Shown here in pieces: positions 31,390-43,940 of a stretch of DNA of 64,000 bases (within the stretch, counting starts at the first letter, position 1; the number at the start of each line of letters is the position of its first letter). Position numbers and translations under genes: made by a program. The DNA is taken from positions 2,791,501 to 2,855,500 of the forward strand of contig JAWHQI010000201.1 of assembly GCA_033032865.1 (NCBI GenBank), read 5' to 3'. This stretch comes from Dactylorhiza incarnata. Its lineage: Eukaryota > Streptophyta > Magnoliopsida > Asparagales > Orchidaceae. The notes below the pieces were generated by a model. It did not search any database. It had not been told where the DNA came from and saw only the letters and a list, made by a program, of their open reading frames with translations.

Positions 31390-33182
31390 ATGGCACGGAA
31401 CAAAGAATATTGTAGCACAAGACCTCCTATGTGCAATCTCAATAAGTTTGCACTATGTAAGGCAAGGATTAGATTGTACATGAATTCTATTGAAGAAGAA
31501 ATCTTTAATGTTATTTTGACAGGAACTCCTACACCAAAGGCAACAACAAGTGCTGGTGCACCAGTAAACAACAATGCTGTTCCACCACCTGAGTGGACAG
31601 AAGCCCAGAAAAAGCAAAGAAGTGCAGATCCCAAATCTATGAACATTTTGGCACAAATAATGTCTGATGACATTTTCCAGAAAGTGGTGGAATGCACTTC
31701 AGCCAGGGAAATCTGGATCTCACTCAACAATATGGTTGAAGGATCAGCTGATGAAAGAAAGGACTGAAGATCTCACCTATTCTCCCAATATGAGAACTTC
31801 AAGAAGGGAGAAAATGAAAGTGTAGCTGATATGTATAACAGGCTCAGCCTCATAATCAATGAGCTGAAGACCTTGGACAAAGTGATCTCCATCACTGAGA
31901 TCAATGATAAGATTCTTATGTGCTTCCCCAGCACATGGGCCTCTAGGATCTGGCCAATCAAGGAATCCAGAAGACTTAATGAGATCTCCACTGAGAGCTT
32001 GTTAGGCAAAATCAAATCCTATGAGCAGCTTATCAAATCTAGAGAAGCTGAGCGATCCACTTCATCTCCAGCATCCATGAAGGAGAGAAGCATAGCTTTT
32101 CAAGCTGAAGAAGAAGAAAAAGCTCCAAGAAATGAAGAGTTCATGAGCCTTCTAGCCAAAAGGTTCTACAAGATGGCTAAGAAGGACTTCAGAAAGAAGG
32201 ACTCCAGATCAAGAGAAAATCCAAGGTATGACAAGTCAAATCCTAAGGAAATTATTTGTAATGGCTGCAGGAAACCTAGACATATTCTACCAGAATGTCC
32301 AGACAATCAGAAGAAGGAAAAGAGAAAGGACAAAGAAGATAAAGGACACTCCAGCAAGTCTTCCTCCCACAAGCACAAACACAAGGGAAGAGGATTTGTA
32401 GCAGAAACATGGAGTGAAACTGAGTCAGAGTCTTCATCCAGTTCTTCTAATGATGAAGTTGAATCAAAGGAGAATGACCAATGCCTGATGGTCATTTATG
32501 ACTCAAGCAGTGAGTTAGAGAATGCATCTTCATCCAGCTCTTATGATGATGAGGATGATGAAGAAGAAAGGAATTTCTGCATGATGGCTATCAATGCCTC
32601 AACGAACAACTCAGATGAAGAATCAGAATCAAAAGCTGAAAATGATACTGATCAGGTAATCTCTAATTTTGATTTCAATTCAATTGAATTCAAAGATGAA
32701 TTCAAAGTTCTTTGCTTAGACTTAATTAAATCTGAGAAGGAAATAATCTCTCTCAGAAATAAGCTAGCTGAAATTGACAAATTAAGTGAAGATAATGCTA
32801 TTCTTAAGAAAGAACTGCTGCCTCTAGAGAACATATTATTCTCATTGAGAATAAACTATCTGAGGCTAAGAAATTTGAAGAATCCCTAAATGGGAGAAGC
32901 ATCAAACTGATGGACATCACAAGCACAGTAAATGCCAGATTAAGTGGCAAACTGGGCTTAGGTGCATCATAAAGTGAGCCACCTCTAATGAAGAAAAACA
33001 TACTTTCTACACCTATAAAATTTATTTCTGCTAAGAGCAAAGAGGTTGTAGATGCAAATAAAATCATTTCAAGTAAAGCTGTCAAGAATAAAGGAATTCA
33101 GCAGAATTCGTCGAACGGAGCTCGACGAAATGAATTTACTTCGTCGAACGGAGATCGACGAACTCTGAAGACAGATTTCTAG
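31390..33182 (+). pseudogene. gag: C1 gag: copia Gag, CCHC knuckle, then in-frame inverted-repeat array; broken
   Basis: The start MARNKEYCSTRPPMCNLNKF matches C2 gag. A TGA at 31765-31767 interrupts the frame after SADERKD, and the same frame then runs to 32889. A CX2CX4HX4C knuckle (CNGCRKPRHILPEC) lies near 32260-32300, followed by Lys-rich and Glu/Ser-rich acidic stretches and a coiled-coil-like segment. A frameshift near 32830 moves reading into the frame that meets another stop near 32970. The last piece (32988-33182) encodes SSNGARRNEFTSSNGDRR from the inverted-repeat array. Confidence 0.82.
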
Positions 33183-33264
33183 TATAGTCATTATTCGAAC
33201 GATGCTCGACGAAAGCAAGTCCATTCGTCGAACAACGATCGATGAACTCAGCCCAGTTCGTCGA
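33107..33264. repeat. C1 inverted-repeat array in gag (TTCGTCGA-N7-TCGACGAA)
   Basis: Perfect 8-7-8 inverted repeats lie at 33107-33129 and 33140-33162, exactly 33 bp apart. A copy missing 3 bases of the left arm lies at 33194-33213. A copy with one changed base lies at 33224-33246, and a left half-site ends the run (33257-33264). The spacing fits a 33-bp period with one eroded unit. The units encode S-S-N-G-x-R-R. Confidence 0.9.
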
Positions 33265-33464
33265 ATGGAAAATATACAGAAAATCTAAAGAATTCTTATT
33301 CTTCACATACTTTCAATCCGTTCACTGAATGGATAATTCCTCCAAGGAGATATCATCCGCAAGGTTATAAGGACCAACCTGAAATGTCTTTTATTTTAGA
33401 GTTTTGTGGTAAAACAAAAGGACCCAAGGTAGTCTGGGTTAACAACTAGTTTATTTTTAGGTTT

Positions 33465-34800
33465 TTGCAGGTACACAGCTATCCAAACAAGAATGAACAA
33501 TGGTATGTGGATAGTGGCTGTTCAAAACACATGATAGGAAACAAGGCCAACCTGAACAATTACAAGGCAAAGCTTGTACCCAAGGTGATCTTTGGAGACT
33601 CCAACTGTGGACAAACCAAAGGCTATGGACAGATCAAAGTTGGAGCAGTGACCTTCAAGGAGGTAGCCTATCTCAAAGGTCTCAAGCACAACCTCATCAG
33701 CATAAGCCAGTTATGTGATGAAGGTTATCAGGTAACTTTCAATCATATCTTATGTCTTATTACCAATAATAAAAACATTAATGTATTATCTGGTATTAGA
33801 CATGAAAATATTTATTTAATCAATTTTGACTCTGCCAATTCTGATATTTGCTTATTCAATTCTATAAGTAAAACAAATGAATTATGGCATAAAAGGCTTG
33901 GACATATTAACCTTAGAACTATATCTAAGCATTCTAAGGACAATCTTGTTAGAGGACTGCCTTCTGGTTTATACAAGAAGGAAGGACTCTACAGGGCTTG
34001 TCAATTAGGTAAGCAAACTAGAAATTGTTTTAAATCTTTATCCAAGAGTGATTCACCTAGGATTTTGTATTTACTGCACTTGGACCTTTTTGGACCTACT
34101 ACAATACAAAGTGTAGGAGGGAAGCATTACTCTCTAGTGATTGTAGATGACTTCTTAAGATTCACTTGGGTGTTCTTTCTTAGGAACAAGTTTGACACCT
34201 TCAGTGTTCTGACATACTTTCTCAGGTCCATCAAGATTGAGTACTCTACTCTAGTTGCATTGATCAGAAGTGATCATGGAACTGAGTTTGAATCTCTTCT
34301 GATGAGAGAATTCTGTGGAAAGAAGGGATCATGCAATGTTTCTCTGCTCTTAGAACTCCTCAACAAAATGGGGTAGCTAAAAGGAAAAATAGAATCCTTA
34401 TTGAATCAGCAACTACATTGCTTGCTGATGCTCACTTGCCACTCTCTTTTTGGGCAGAGGCAGTGAACACATCAAATTATGTGTTGAATAGAAGCCTGAT
34501 ACATAAACTTAAGGGCAAAACTCCCTATGAATTACTCAAGAATAAAAAGCCTAAGGTTAACTATTGTAAGATATTTGGCTCTAAATGTTATGTGCACAAC
34601 AATGATAAGAAGTATCTCAGGAAGTTTGAAGAAAAAGCTGCTGAAGGAATATTACTTGGATATTCTCTATCTAGTAAGGCATATAGAGTTTAGAACAAAT
34701 CTACTCTTAAGATAGAAGAGTCCATGCATGTATCTTTTGATGAGACTAACATGTTAAATGAGGAGAGGAATACCACCTCTACCAAAATTACTTTACAGGT
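33465..34800 (+). pseudogene. pol: C1 pol part 1: protease and integrase, frameshift and nonsense
   Basis: Protease shows WYVDSGCSKHMIG at the start. The pre-integrase block LWHKRLGHINLRTISKHSK and the CQLGKQTR finger follow. The integrase core shows LDLFGP, RSDHGTEF and, after a frameshift near 34335, TPQQNGVAKRKNR. A TAG at 34691-34693 (after SSKAYRV) interrupts the frame, but the same frame then runs to the F insertion at 34800 and resumes at 51614. Confidence 0.85.
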
Positions 34801-35976
34801 TGTTAAAATTTTTGATTTGAATCGTTTAGGAGTAAGCAGGAGTTGCATCAACTGAGTTATAGCCAAATAACCACAATATGCCACACAGCAACACAAAGCT
34901 TTATTGAATCACAATACTTGATTACAGTGCGAGGTATACATGGCGAGACATGATTCATAAGAATCACAAAGGAGAGAAGAATAAAACACACCAAAAATCA
35001 AATCTGACGGCTTGACAAACAGAGACCGCACAGACCGCTGAACTCCAGAGATCGCCCGGCTTGACCTGAGACCGCACGAACAGAAAAAGCCAAGATGACT
35101 TCAGATCGCCACCTCAGACCGTACTGCAAGACGCCACCTCAGACCGCATGAACTGAAGCTTATTGAACAAAGAACAGAAGCTGCCTCCAGACCGCAACTC
35201 AGATCGCCTAACCGCTGAAGGTCGCCTGATCGCTGAGCTCGCTGCGAACAACACAAGAACAATCTTAAACCAGTTCGCAAACAAGCCGCTGCCGAACTGT
35301 TTATTCAAGCTGCTGGGAAATCACCAAGGAAAGAGACCGCAACCTGCTGACCGCAAACCTGCGAACACAACAAACAGTCAACTCTCTTCCGAGACCGTCC
35401 GACCTCAAAGTTGAGACCGCACGAAATAACCCAGGCTCTAGTTCTTACAGTTCTCGTTATGAATGACGGGCCATGCACAATTATTTATAGGCGACAAGAT
35501 GGATGTCGTCACAGCCGCAAGAGAGATACAATCACCACCCGCCAGATCGCCAGCGGTCTCACAGAGCAGACCACGCGATCACCACTTGGAAAATATCCGG
35601 TCCAAGACTGCAGATCAGCAGCAGACCGCGCACAAGCCGCGCGAGCACAAGACACTCCTTCCTTAGAATGCCAAGAGCAAACAAGGAACATCTGGCCGAC
35701 ATCAGACAAGTCGCCAGATCGCCCAGCATAAGCCACCCGATCAGGCGGTTACATAAGAACAGACCGCCCGATATTCTACAAAGAAGATAGACAAACCAAG
35801 CAGAACAACCTGGGAAGAGACCGCAACAAGCAGGAACAGGCCGGCCAACCAGCAGACCGCCAGAATCAGACCGGCAGAGCCAGACCGGCAGATCACCAAC
35901 ACAAACTGCGCGGTTACTGCGGTCTCCAATATACAGACCGCCGGCCACCTTCCACTTCACTTCAATAATTTCAACA
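34801..35976 (-). repeat. F 3' LTR (left copy)
   Basis: On the plus strand it begins TGTTAAAATT and ends TTTCAACA. It is filled with GACCGC/GCGGTC and GATCGCC words between 35020 and 35940. The minus-strand TATA box is CTATAAATA at 35482-35490. A G-rich minus-strand polypurine tract lies just to its right (35977-35995). Confidence 0.92.
35020..35940. repeat. GACCGC/GCGGTC word array in the F LTR
   Basis: Around 20 copies of agaccgc or its inverse are scattered at irregular spacing on both sides of the TATA box; the right LTR has the same pattern (40330-41250). Unlike the other families, these rarely form perfect palindromes, though gcggtctc and gagaccgc occur in opposite orientations. Confidence 0.65.
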
Positions 35977-35979
35977 CTC

Positions 35980-38140
35980 CCCCTTGAAGTGGGAAGTGGA
36001 AACTAGCCCGAGTAAACTCCGCAACCAAGTAAACGGTCCCTTCTCCAGCGGCTTTGTGAAGATGTCTGCAATATTGTCCGCACTCCGAACATGCTCGACC
36101 ATAAGAGATCCTCCCAACACCTTTTTCACGAATGAAATGGGGTTCAATATCAATATGCTTGGTCCTCGAGTGACAGACTGGATTATTGACCAGCTTGAGA
36201 GCACTCTCATTGTCCCCGCATAGCATAGTGGGACCTCAAACCTCCTCATGAACGTCCTCCACCAACCTCCTGAGCCAAACGACTTCCTGAGCTTCCAAGG
36301 CCGAAGCCTTGTATTCCGCTTCTGTGATAGATACAGACACCGAGTCCTGCTCTTTGCTGCACCAAGAAATAGCTTTGGGGCTTGTCATAAAGACAAAACC
36401 AGACGTTGATCTCCGATCATCCACGTCTCCCCCGTAATCAGCATCCATATATCCAAGCAACTCCAAGCTTGACCCTCTCCTATATAGGAGACCCAAATCA
36501 GAGGTCGACTTCACATACTTCAAAATTCCTTTCGCCGCCAGAAGATGAGTCTTCCGTGGTTCCGCCATGTACCGACTCACCTTGCCAACTGCATAAGCAA
36601 TATCTGGCCTCGTGATGGTCAAGTAAATCAAGCTCCCAACCAGAGCTCGGAACACCAACGGATCATATAGAACTCTCCCCTCATCCTTCCGAAGTTTATG
36701 ATGTTGTTCCAGAGGTATAGAGCTGCTCTTCCCTTCCTCCATGCCGAATCGTTGAACGATCCGCTCCGCATATCCAGCCTGAGAAACGAGCACTCCGCTC
36801 TCCCGCCTCTGAACCTCGAGTCCAAGGAAATGGTTGAGCTCACCCAGATCCTTCATCTCAAACCAGATAGCAAGCTCGGCTCTCAGCCTTGCTACTGCTT
36901 CCTTCGAGTTCCCGGTGACAATCATGTCATCCACATACAGCAGAATGATAACCCGAAGCGCCCCCTCCTTCTTGACGAACAAGATAGAATCAGAGTCTGA
37001 AGCAAAGAACCCGCAAAATAGATGATACTCCGCGATCTTTCCATACCACGCCCGAGGCGCTTGCTTCAACCCATACAGGGCCTTCTTCAGTTTGCAAACG
37101 TAGTCCGGACAATCCTCCGAGTTGAAGCCCGGCGGCTGGATCATGAAGATATACTTGTCAATCTCTCCATATAAGAAAGCATTCTTCACATCGAGCTGCC
37201 AAATCTCCCATCCACTAGATGTCGCCAAAGCAATAACAAATCGAACCGAAGTCATCTTTGCCACTGGACTGAACGTCTCATCATAATCTTCTCTGTACTG
37301 CTGTGAGAACCCGCGAGACACAAGGAGAGCCTTGTATCGCTCGATTGTCCCGTCAGCTTTCTTCTTGAGCTTATAAACCCATTTGCATGTCACAGGGGTA
37401 ATGCCCTTGGGCCTGGGCACTAGAGACCAAGTCTCATTCTTCTTGAGAGCATCCATCTCCTCTTCAATAGCAATGTACCACTGCTTCACGCCTTTGGCCT
37501 TCTCAAAGCTCGACGGCTTCCTCTCATCTAAGGGACCAGCAAAGAAACATAAGACAAAGCTCACCATGTTTCCTCCTGTGTATCGATCAGGTGGCTTGAT
37601 AGTCCTCTTCGACCTCCTAAGAGGTTGCACCTGACTAACCAACTCCTCAGCTGCTTCTTCTGTGCTAGCTCCTCTTCCAGACAAACTTAGAGCATCGCTC
37701 CCCCTGCTTCCAGAACCTGAAGCCTCCATCTCAGAGCTTGACACAGCTTGAGCTCCTGGTGAAAAAGGCAACTCCACTTGAAGATTTTCCGCAGCCTTCC
37801 CTTCTTCATCAACCCTGCTCTCCGGTAGTTCAACTCCTGAACTCCCTTTGTAGGAAGTCACCTCATCGAACACCACATCCCGAGATACCACTAATCTTCG
37901 TGTCTCAGGATCCATGCATCTCCATCCTTTCTTCCGCTCATCATATCCAACAAAGACTAGCTTCCTTGCATTCGCATCTAGCTTTGTCCGAAGAGCATCA
38001 GAAATATGCACATAACAGGTTGACCAGAAAACCCGAAGGTTTGCAACACTTGGTTTCTCTTTGAACATCAGTTCATGAGGGGTCTTCATGTTGATAGGAC
38101 TTAGAGGCATCCTGTTGATGACGTATGCTGCACAAGACAT
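35980..38140 (-). pseudogene. pol: F pol part 2: integrase end, RT and RNase H
   Basis: A 634-codon open stretch (38140-36239) covers the end of integrase, the GYDERKKGWRCMDP block, and RT with the catalytic YVDD intact near 36915 (LLYVDDMIVTGN). It then covers RNase H with DADYGGDVDDRRSTSG. A TGA at 36236-36238 interrupts RNase H, after which the same frame continues (CGDNESALKLVNNP). A 1-base shift near 36120 moves the last block (RSADNIADIFTKPL) to another frame that ends near 35971. Confidence 0.88.
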
Positions 38141-38145
38141 TCCCT

Positions 38146-39262
38146 CCGCCCAAAAAGGCTTTGGGATACTTTTGGCATGAATCCAGCATTTGCAGGTTTC
38201 CGTCAGATGACGGATCTTCCTCTCTGCAACGTCGTTTTGCTGTGGAGTATGGGCACAAGTGAGCTCTCTCCGAACACCGTGCTTCCTGCAAAAACTTGAG
38301 AACTCACTAGAGGTGAACTCCCCCCACCATTGTCAGTTCTCCATTTTTATACCCGCAGGCCTAACCAACCTTCCACCAGCTCCTTGAACTCCACGAACTT
38401 TGCAAAAGCTTCCGACTTCTCTTCCAGATAATACACCCAGATATATTTGGTGTAATCGTCAATCATCACCAACATATATCTGTTGCCTCCAAGGCTTGGG
38501 GTGGCAGTCGGTCCCATCAAATCACCGTGAATGCACTCCAACGGCACTTTGCATCTTGTTTGCGATTTATCAAATGGAAGTCGATGAGACTTACCAAACT
38601 GACATCCCGCACAAACATGACCGTCTCCATAGGAAGACAAGCTGGGCAAGCCCTTGATAAGGCCCCTTACCGACATACCCTTCAATTTGTCCATGCCTAC
38701 ATGCCCCAACCTTTCATGCCAAATAGCCGCGCTATTATTGGTCTTCATCTTGTCAACATAGGTACTGGTCGATAAAACGAACAAGTCCTTCACCCTCTTT
38801 CCAACATGAACAACATCTCCCTTTATCTCCGGTTGAGTTTTAAGAAACTTCACTTCTGTTGGGCCAAACAGAACGTGATAACCGGCATCGACCGCATTGG
38901 TCACAGAGAAGAGATTCTTCTTCATACCAGGCACGTGATAAACACTCCTCAATGTGAGTGGACCCTTATCACTGCTCAGAGATACAACACCTTCTGGTTC
39001 TATGGAATGAACAGAATTATCAGCCGTAATGATTGCATCGTTACCTGAGTAAGGTGCCAAAGAAGAGAACTTTGATTCATCCCCGGTGAGGTGATGTCCA
39101 CACCCTGAATCCACGATCCAATCCTCTTCGAAGTTGATGGCAGCCAAGGCCTTAACGGGCATGGCCGTCATATTGGCCGCAATGGCTCCTCCCCATCCAG
39201 CTTCATCAGACTTTGGCTTCTCCTTCTCCGCTGCATGTCCCGGCTGAAGATTAACCTAGCAA
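38146..39262 (-). pseudogene. pol: F pol part 1: protease and integrase core
   Basis: The minus frame 39171-38347 shows the protease motif DSGCGHHLTG. It also shows the pre-integrase IWHERLGHVGMDKLK, the finger CAGCQFGKSH and the core start HGDLMGP. It ends at a stop near 38347. The next integrase block (TDNGGGEF, then TPQQNDVAERK) lies in shifted frames between 38346 and 38146. At least two frame changes are needed to read through. Confidence 0.82.
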
Positions 39263-40024
39263 TCAATCCTTCTTGAAATGGCCGGTCTTATTGCACCTGA
39301 AGCACCTTGGTCCCTCTCCCTTCTTCTTCCCATCAGACTTTGAAGCATAACCCCTATCTTGCTGACCTGAAGTAGAGGGTCCATCATGACCTGGCTTCTT
39401 CTTCTCCCATTTCTTCTTCTTCTTCCTAGAGAACAACACATCACTATCTCCCCCAGAGATAGAAGTCCCTGCCATCTGTCTTGCCAAACTTTCCTAAGAA
39501 GCAAGTAAGTTCTCCAGCTCCAACAGAGATGGCCAATTTGCCCAACCCTGAACCGACGTCACAAAGGCAAAATACTCCTTCTGCAACCCGCCGATGATAT
39601 GCCTCTTCAGTTTTGCATCTGAGATGGGCTCCTCAGGGTCCAATGCAGAAATTTCGGCTGTGAGGTTCTTCATCTTGAGAAAGAAGGTAGAAATAGAAAG
39701 ATTACCTTGAGAGGCCTTCGCCAACTCATTTTCAAGAAACTGTAGCCGAGCTACATTCTTCTTAATGAACAGCCCATCCAAAGACGTCCAAATCTCAGCA
39801 GCAGATTTACATCCAATGATGTGATCGAATAGCTCTGGTGAGATAGCCCTCATGAGTGTGAACTCTGCCATTGCATTAGTCCTCCTCCAAAGTCTCACCT
39901 CTGCCATATTATCTCCTGCTAGATCCTCGCCAAGTAAGAAACTCTCCATACACGACCTCCACTTCTTGTAGTTAGTCGATGTGAGGAGTTCAATACCAAG
40001 CCCTCTTGCGTATCCAGCTTCCAT
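39263..40024 (-). pseudogene. gag: F gag: UBN2-type Gag with CCHC knuckle, two stops
   Basis: The reading starts MEAGYARGLGIELLTSTNYKKW at 40024. It has the copia Gag core (IWTSLDGLFIKKNVARLQFLENELAKASQ), and meets TAG at 39494-39496. The same frame continues into a Lys-rich stretch and a knuckle (CFRCNKTGHFKKD), where a stop replaces the last Cys at about 39263. Confidence 0.85.
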
Positions 40025-40101
40025 GGCAAATTATGTGGTCTCTTCTTCACAAAGACGATGGAAACTCACGTTGATCACTGCTTATCCACTCCAACAACCT
40101 C

Positions 40102-40113
40102 GCTTTGATACCA
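40102..40113 (-). other. F primer-binding site, tRNA-iMet type
   Basis: The minus strand reads TGGTATCAAAGC, directly abutting the right LTR. It is the same primer sequence as in C2. Confidence 0.88.
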
Positions 40114-41290
40114 TGTTAAAATTTTTTATTTGAATCGTTTAGGAGTAAGCAGGAGTTGCATCAACTGAGTTATTGCCAAATAACCACAATATGCCACACA
40201 GTAACACAAAGCTTTATTGAATCACAATACTTGATTACAGTGCGAGGTATACATGGCGAGACATGATTCATAAGAATCACGGAGGAGAGAAGAACAAAAC
40301 ACACCAAAAATCAAAACTTGCGGCTTGACAAGAAGAGACCGCACAGGCCGCTGAACTCCAGAGATCGCCCGGCTTGACCTGAGACCGTACAAAGAGAAAA
40401 CAGCCAAGATGACTTCAGATCGCCACCTCAGACCGTACTGCAAGACACCACCTCAGACCGCACGAACTGAAGCTTATTGAACAAAGAACAGAAGCTGCCG
40501 CCAGACCGCAACTCAGATCGCCTAATCGCTGAAGGTCGCCTGATCGCTGAGCTCGCTGCAAACAACACAAGAACAATCATAAACCAGTTCGCAGACAAGC
40601 CGCTGCCGAACTGTTTATTCAAGCCGCTGGGAAATCACCAAGGAAGGAGACCGTAACCTGCTGACCGCAAACTTGCGAACACAACAAACAGTCAACTCGC
40701 TTCCCAGACCGTCCGACCTCAAAGTTGAGACCGCATGAAATAACCCAGGCTCTAGTTCTTACAGTTCTCGTTATGAATGACGGGCCATGCACCCCTATTT
40801 ATAGGTGACAAGACGGATGTCGTCACTTCCACAAGAGAGATACAATCACCACCCGCCAGATCGCCAGCGGTCTCACAGAGCAGACCGCGTGATCACCACT
40901 TGCACAATATCCAGTCCAAGATCGTAGATCCGCAGCAGACCGCACACAAGTCGCGCGAACACAAGACACTCCTTTCGTAGAACACCAAGAGCAAACAAGG
41001 AACATCTGGCCGACTTCAGACAAGTCGCCAGATCGCCCAGCATATGTCGCCCGGTCAGGCGGTTACATAAGAACAAACCGCCCGGTCTTCTACAAAGAAG
41101 ATAGACAAACCAAGCAGAACAACCCGGGAAGAGACCACAATAAGTAGGAACAGGCCGGCCAACCAGCAGACCGCAAGTATCAGACTGGCAGAGCCAGACC
41201 GACAGATCACCAACACAGACCGCGCGGTCACTGCGGTCTCCAATATACAGACCGCCGGCCACCTTCCACTTCACTTCAATAATTTCAACA
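40114..41290 (-). repeat. F 5' LTR (right copy, 1177 bp)
   Basis: It pairs with 34801-35976. The minus-strand TATA site lies at 40796-40804. The caggt target copy (41291-41295) follows and overlaps the G target copy aggta (41292-41296). Confidence 0.92.
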
Positions 41291-41296
41291 CAGGTA

Positions 41297-42779
41297 TGAT
41301 GAGTCCCATTTATATACACATATTTGGACTCATCTGGGCTTATTTTAATGCATATGCACTTCACTTTTAGTCCTTTATTTCTTATATTTCACTTGAACAC
41401 ATTTCTTCACAAAGTGCACTTTTTGGTCCCGTTTTGGTGTGCAATTGCACGCTATGTTTGTTGGGGGTAAGCACATGGTGCTCCCCAACTCTTTTTCTGT
41501 ATTTGGATTGAGCTAGAAGGGTATTCCCAGCTGTGTGATTGCTGTTTGGTGCTGTGCAGGTGGGTAGAACATCCATTTTGCCTAGATTTCATGTCTGCAT
41601 GAATCGCATGGTCGTGCGTTTTCTTAACGCACGGTCGGCTGCGATCGTGCGCTCTCATCTGTGGCCCAAAGTAGCATTCTGAATTTGGTCGTGCGTTTTT
41701 ACGCACGGTCTGTTTTGACTATGCGTGAGTAAAATCGCACGATCTCTATTTTTGTCTAAAAAATTATGTTTTATTTTGTTCACGCACGGTCGTGCATTTC
41801 TAAAACTCACGGTCGTGCATGAACAAAATTCTGCACTCTTTCTATTTAAGCTGCAATTTTTAAGTTTTCAGGACCCCCGATTCAGTTCCGCCATTTTCAC
41901 CGCAAGGAGAGCTCCAGCTCTGTTTTCTTCCACCCTTCCATGAGGTTCCCCTAGGCCGCCTCCATCATCCAAGAGCTTCCAAGGAGAGGGATCTAGCCCT
42001 ACATCCATCATCATCCAAGGAGAAGGAAGCTTTGATCTTGTGGCCGGATCGTGACATGAAGAAGACGGGCCATTGGAAGGTAGTGACAACCTTCTCTACC
42101 TCGGACGCAGTTGAGGACCGAGCTTGGACGCGAAGTGACAACCCAGTGATTCCAACCGTGAATCTTCAACAAGGCTTCGGATTGGGTCGATTCCTTTGCT
42201 TTCTCTCCTTTTATTTTGATGATTGTATAAGTTGTATTCTTCTATCTTTTGATAATGGCACTATGAACTATGCTTTATAATGTTTATTTCATTTATATGA
42301 GATTATTGTGTTCATATTTGTGTATGAGGTGCGCCCCCATCCGTTCTCCATCCACCACTCCATCCGCCTAGCCAAGAGGTGCTAACGACCCTCAAAATCA
42401 TTCCGCCGGTGTGACCCATTCCATCTGCACGCCTTCTCGTCCATCCACCGAGCGAAGTAGTGCGTTCAAGGCCTACGTAGTTTCCATCCCACCTAGCGAA
42501 GCAGTGCGCTCAAGGCCTGCATATGAGTAGTTGATGTACTTATTTTCTTTTATTTTCCACAAGCCAAATCACCCCCCCCCCCCTTTTCGCATCCATCCGA
42601 CCTAAAGGACTTCGATCTCAAGACCTGCCTCAATAGTTAACTCTACCATACTGTGCTCCTTTGAGATTTGATACTTGGGAATTACTCGCCCATTTTATAT
42701 TACTTGAACGATCGGTACACTGCCGTTTTGTGCCGCAGTCTCGCTACCGCCTATGGCGGTGTGCTAGATTTGCGCATCA
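41297..42779 (+). repeat. G 5' LTR (1483 bp)
   Basis: It starts TGATGAGTCCC and ends GCGCATCA. Copies of GCACGGTCGTGC-type palindromes lie at 41605-41826, and TATTTAAG follows near 41848. A C run lies at about 42570-42584. No ORF here is credible. Confidence 0.9.
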
Positions 42780-42785
42780 AGTTTT

Positions 42786-42803
42786 TGGTGACGTTGTCGG
42801 GGA
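42786..42803 (+). other. Decayed tRNA-Asp primer site of G
   Basis: TGGTGACGTTGTCGGGGA differs from the Athila1 site at three positions, two of which fit C-to-T change. It is followed by only about 40 bp of interior before the truncated LTR. Confidence 0.75.
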
Positions 42804-42841
42804 ACACAGACGAGTGAGTTTGCTGTGGAGGGAGATAAGAT

Positions 42842-43605
42842 ATGGTGCTCCCCAACCCTTTTTCTGTATTTGGATTGAGCTGGAAGGATATTCCCAGCTA
42901 TGTGATTGCTGTTTGGTGCTGTGCATGTGGGTAGAACATCCATTTTGCCCAGATTTCATGTTTGCATGAATCGCACGGTCGTGCATTTTCTTGATGCATG
43001 GTCGGCTGCGATTGTGCGCTCTCATCTATGGCCCAAAGTAGCATTCTGAATTTGGTCATGTGTTTTTACGCACTGTTTGTTTTGACCGTGCGTGAGTAAA
43101 ATCGCACGATCTCCTTTTTTTTCTAAAACATTATGTTTTATTTTGTTCACTCACGGTTGTGCGTTTCTAAAACGCACGGTCATGCATGATCAAAATTCTG
43201 CACTCTTTCTATTTAAGCTGCGATTTTTAGTTTTTCAGGACCCCCAATTCAGTTCCGACATTTTCACCGCAAGGAGAGCTCCAGCTCCGTTTTCTTCCAC
43301 CCTTCCATGAGGGATTTGCCCTAGGCCGCCTCCATCATCCAAGAGCTTCCAAGGAGAGGGATCTAGCCCTACATCCATCATCATCCAAGGAGAAGGAAGC
43401 TTTGGTCTTGTGGCCGGATCGTGACACGAAGAAGACGGGCCATTGGAAGGTAGTGACAACCTTCTCTACCCCGGACACAGTTGAGGACCGAACTTGGACG
43501 CGGATTGACAACCCAGCGATTCCAACCGTGATTCTTCAACAAGGCTTCGGATTGGGTCGATTCCTTTGCTTTCTCTCCTTTTATTTTGATGATTGTATAA
43601 GCTGT
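42842..43605 (+). repeat. G 3' LTR, first segment (5'-truncated by 178 bp)
   Basis: It aligns with the first LTR from 41475 onward. It has the same palindrome array at 42973-43190. C2 is inserted after 43605; bases 43601-43605 (gctgt) are the left target copy. Confidence 0.88.
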
Positions 43606-43686
43606 TGTTGGGGAAATGATTTATCTTAACCCCTAAAAATGAGTAGAATATAAATTCTAAGAATGAAAAATTAGTCTAAGTAAATA

Positions 43687-43940
43687 TGCGTCGAATAGTA
43701 TTCGACGAAACGTCAAAGTGTAGTCGATGTTCCTCTCAGAATGAGTCGAAGTAACTCTAAACAGAATTCGACGTAACCTATGTCGACGTAACTCTGACTT
43801 CTAATCGACTTATCTAGTGAAGTCGACGAACCTTAGTCGACGCACCTTCCATATTCTCCTCTCGACGTCCAGCCAGTCTGAAATCAACGCTTCCGTCGAA
43901 TAGTAATAGACGCACGTCGATTCCTATGACAAATTCAAAA
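43687..43940. repeat. TCGACG half-site and inverted-repeat array in C2 U3
   Basis: About ten copies of gtcgacg, cgtcgaa or tagacgca words lie upstream of the TATA box. The 3' LTR has the matching array at 49820-50060 with a perfect TGCGTCGA-N7-TCGACGCA at 49820-49842. A second 8-7-8 copy begins one base before that one ends. Confidence 0.88.

Larger units (their letters stand above)
34801..41290 (-). mobile_element. F: full-length Ty1/copia element on the minus strand, inside C1 pol
   Basis: LTRs at 34801-35976 and 40114-41290 (about 1.18 kb, near 4-5% divergent in the first 320 bp) are flanked by a perfect caggt duplication (34796-34800, 41291-41295). The minus strand carries primer site, gag, protease, integrase, RT and RNase H in copia order. 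Several lesions make it inactive. I could not assign a copia lineage with confidence; it is not of the C1 type. Confidence 0.92.

Noticed and set aside
41725..43629. Paired small ORFs in the G LTRs (for example 41725-41943 and 43092-43310)
   Set aside because: They are LTR duplicates, without known motifs; the similarity is expected.
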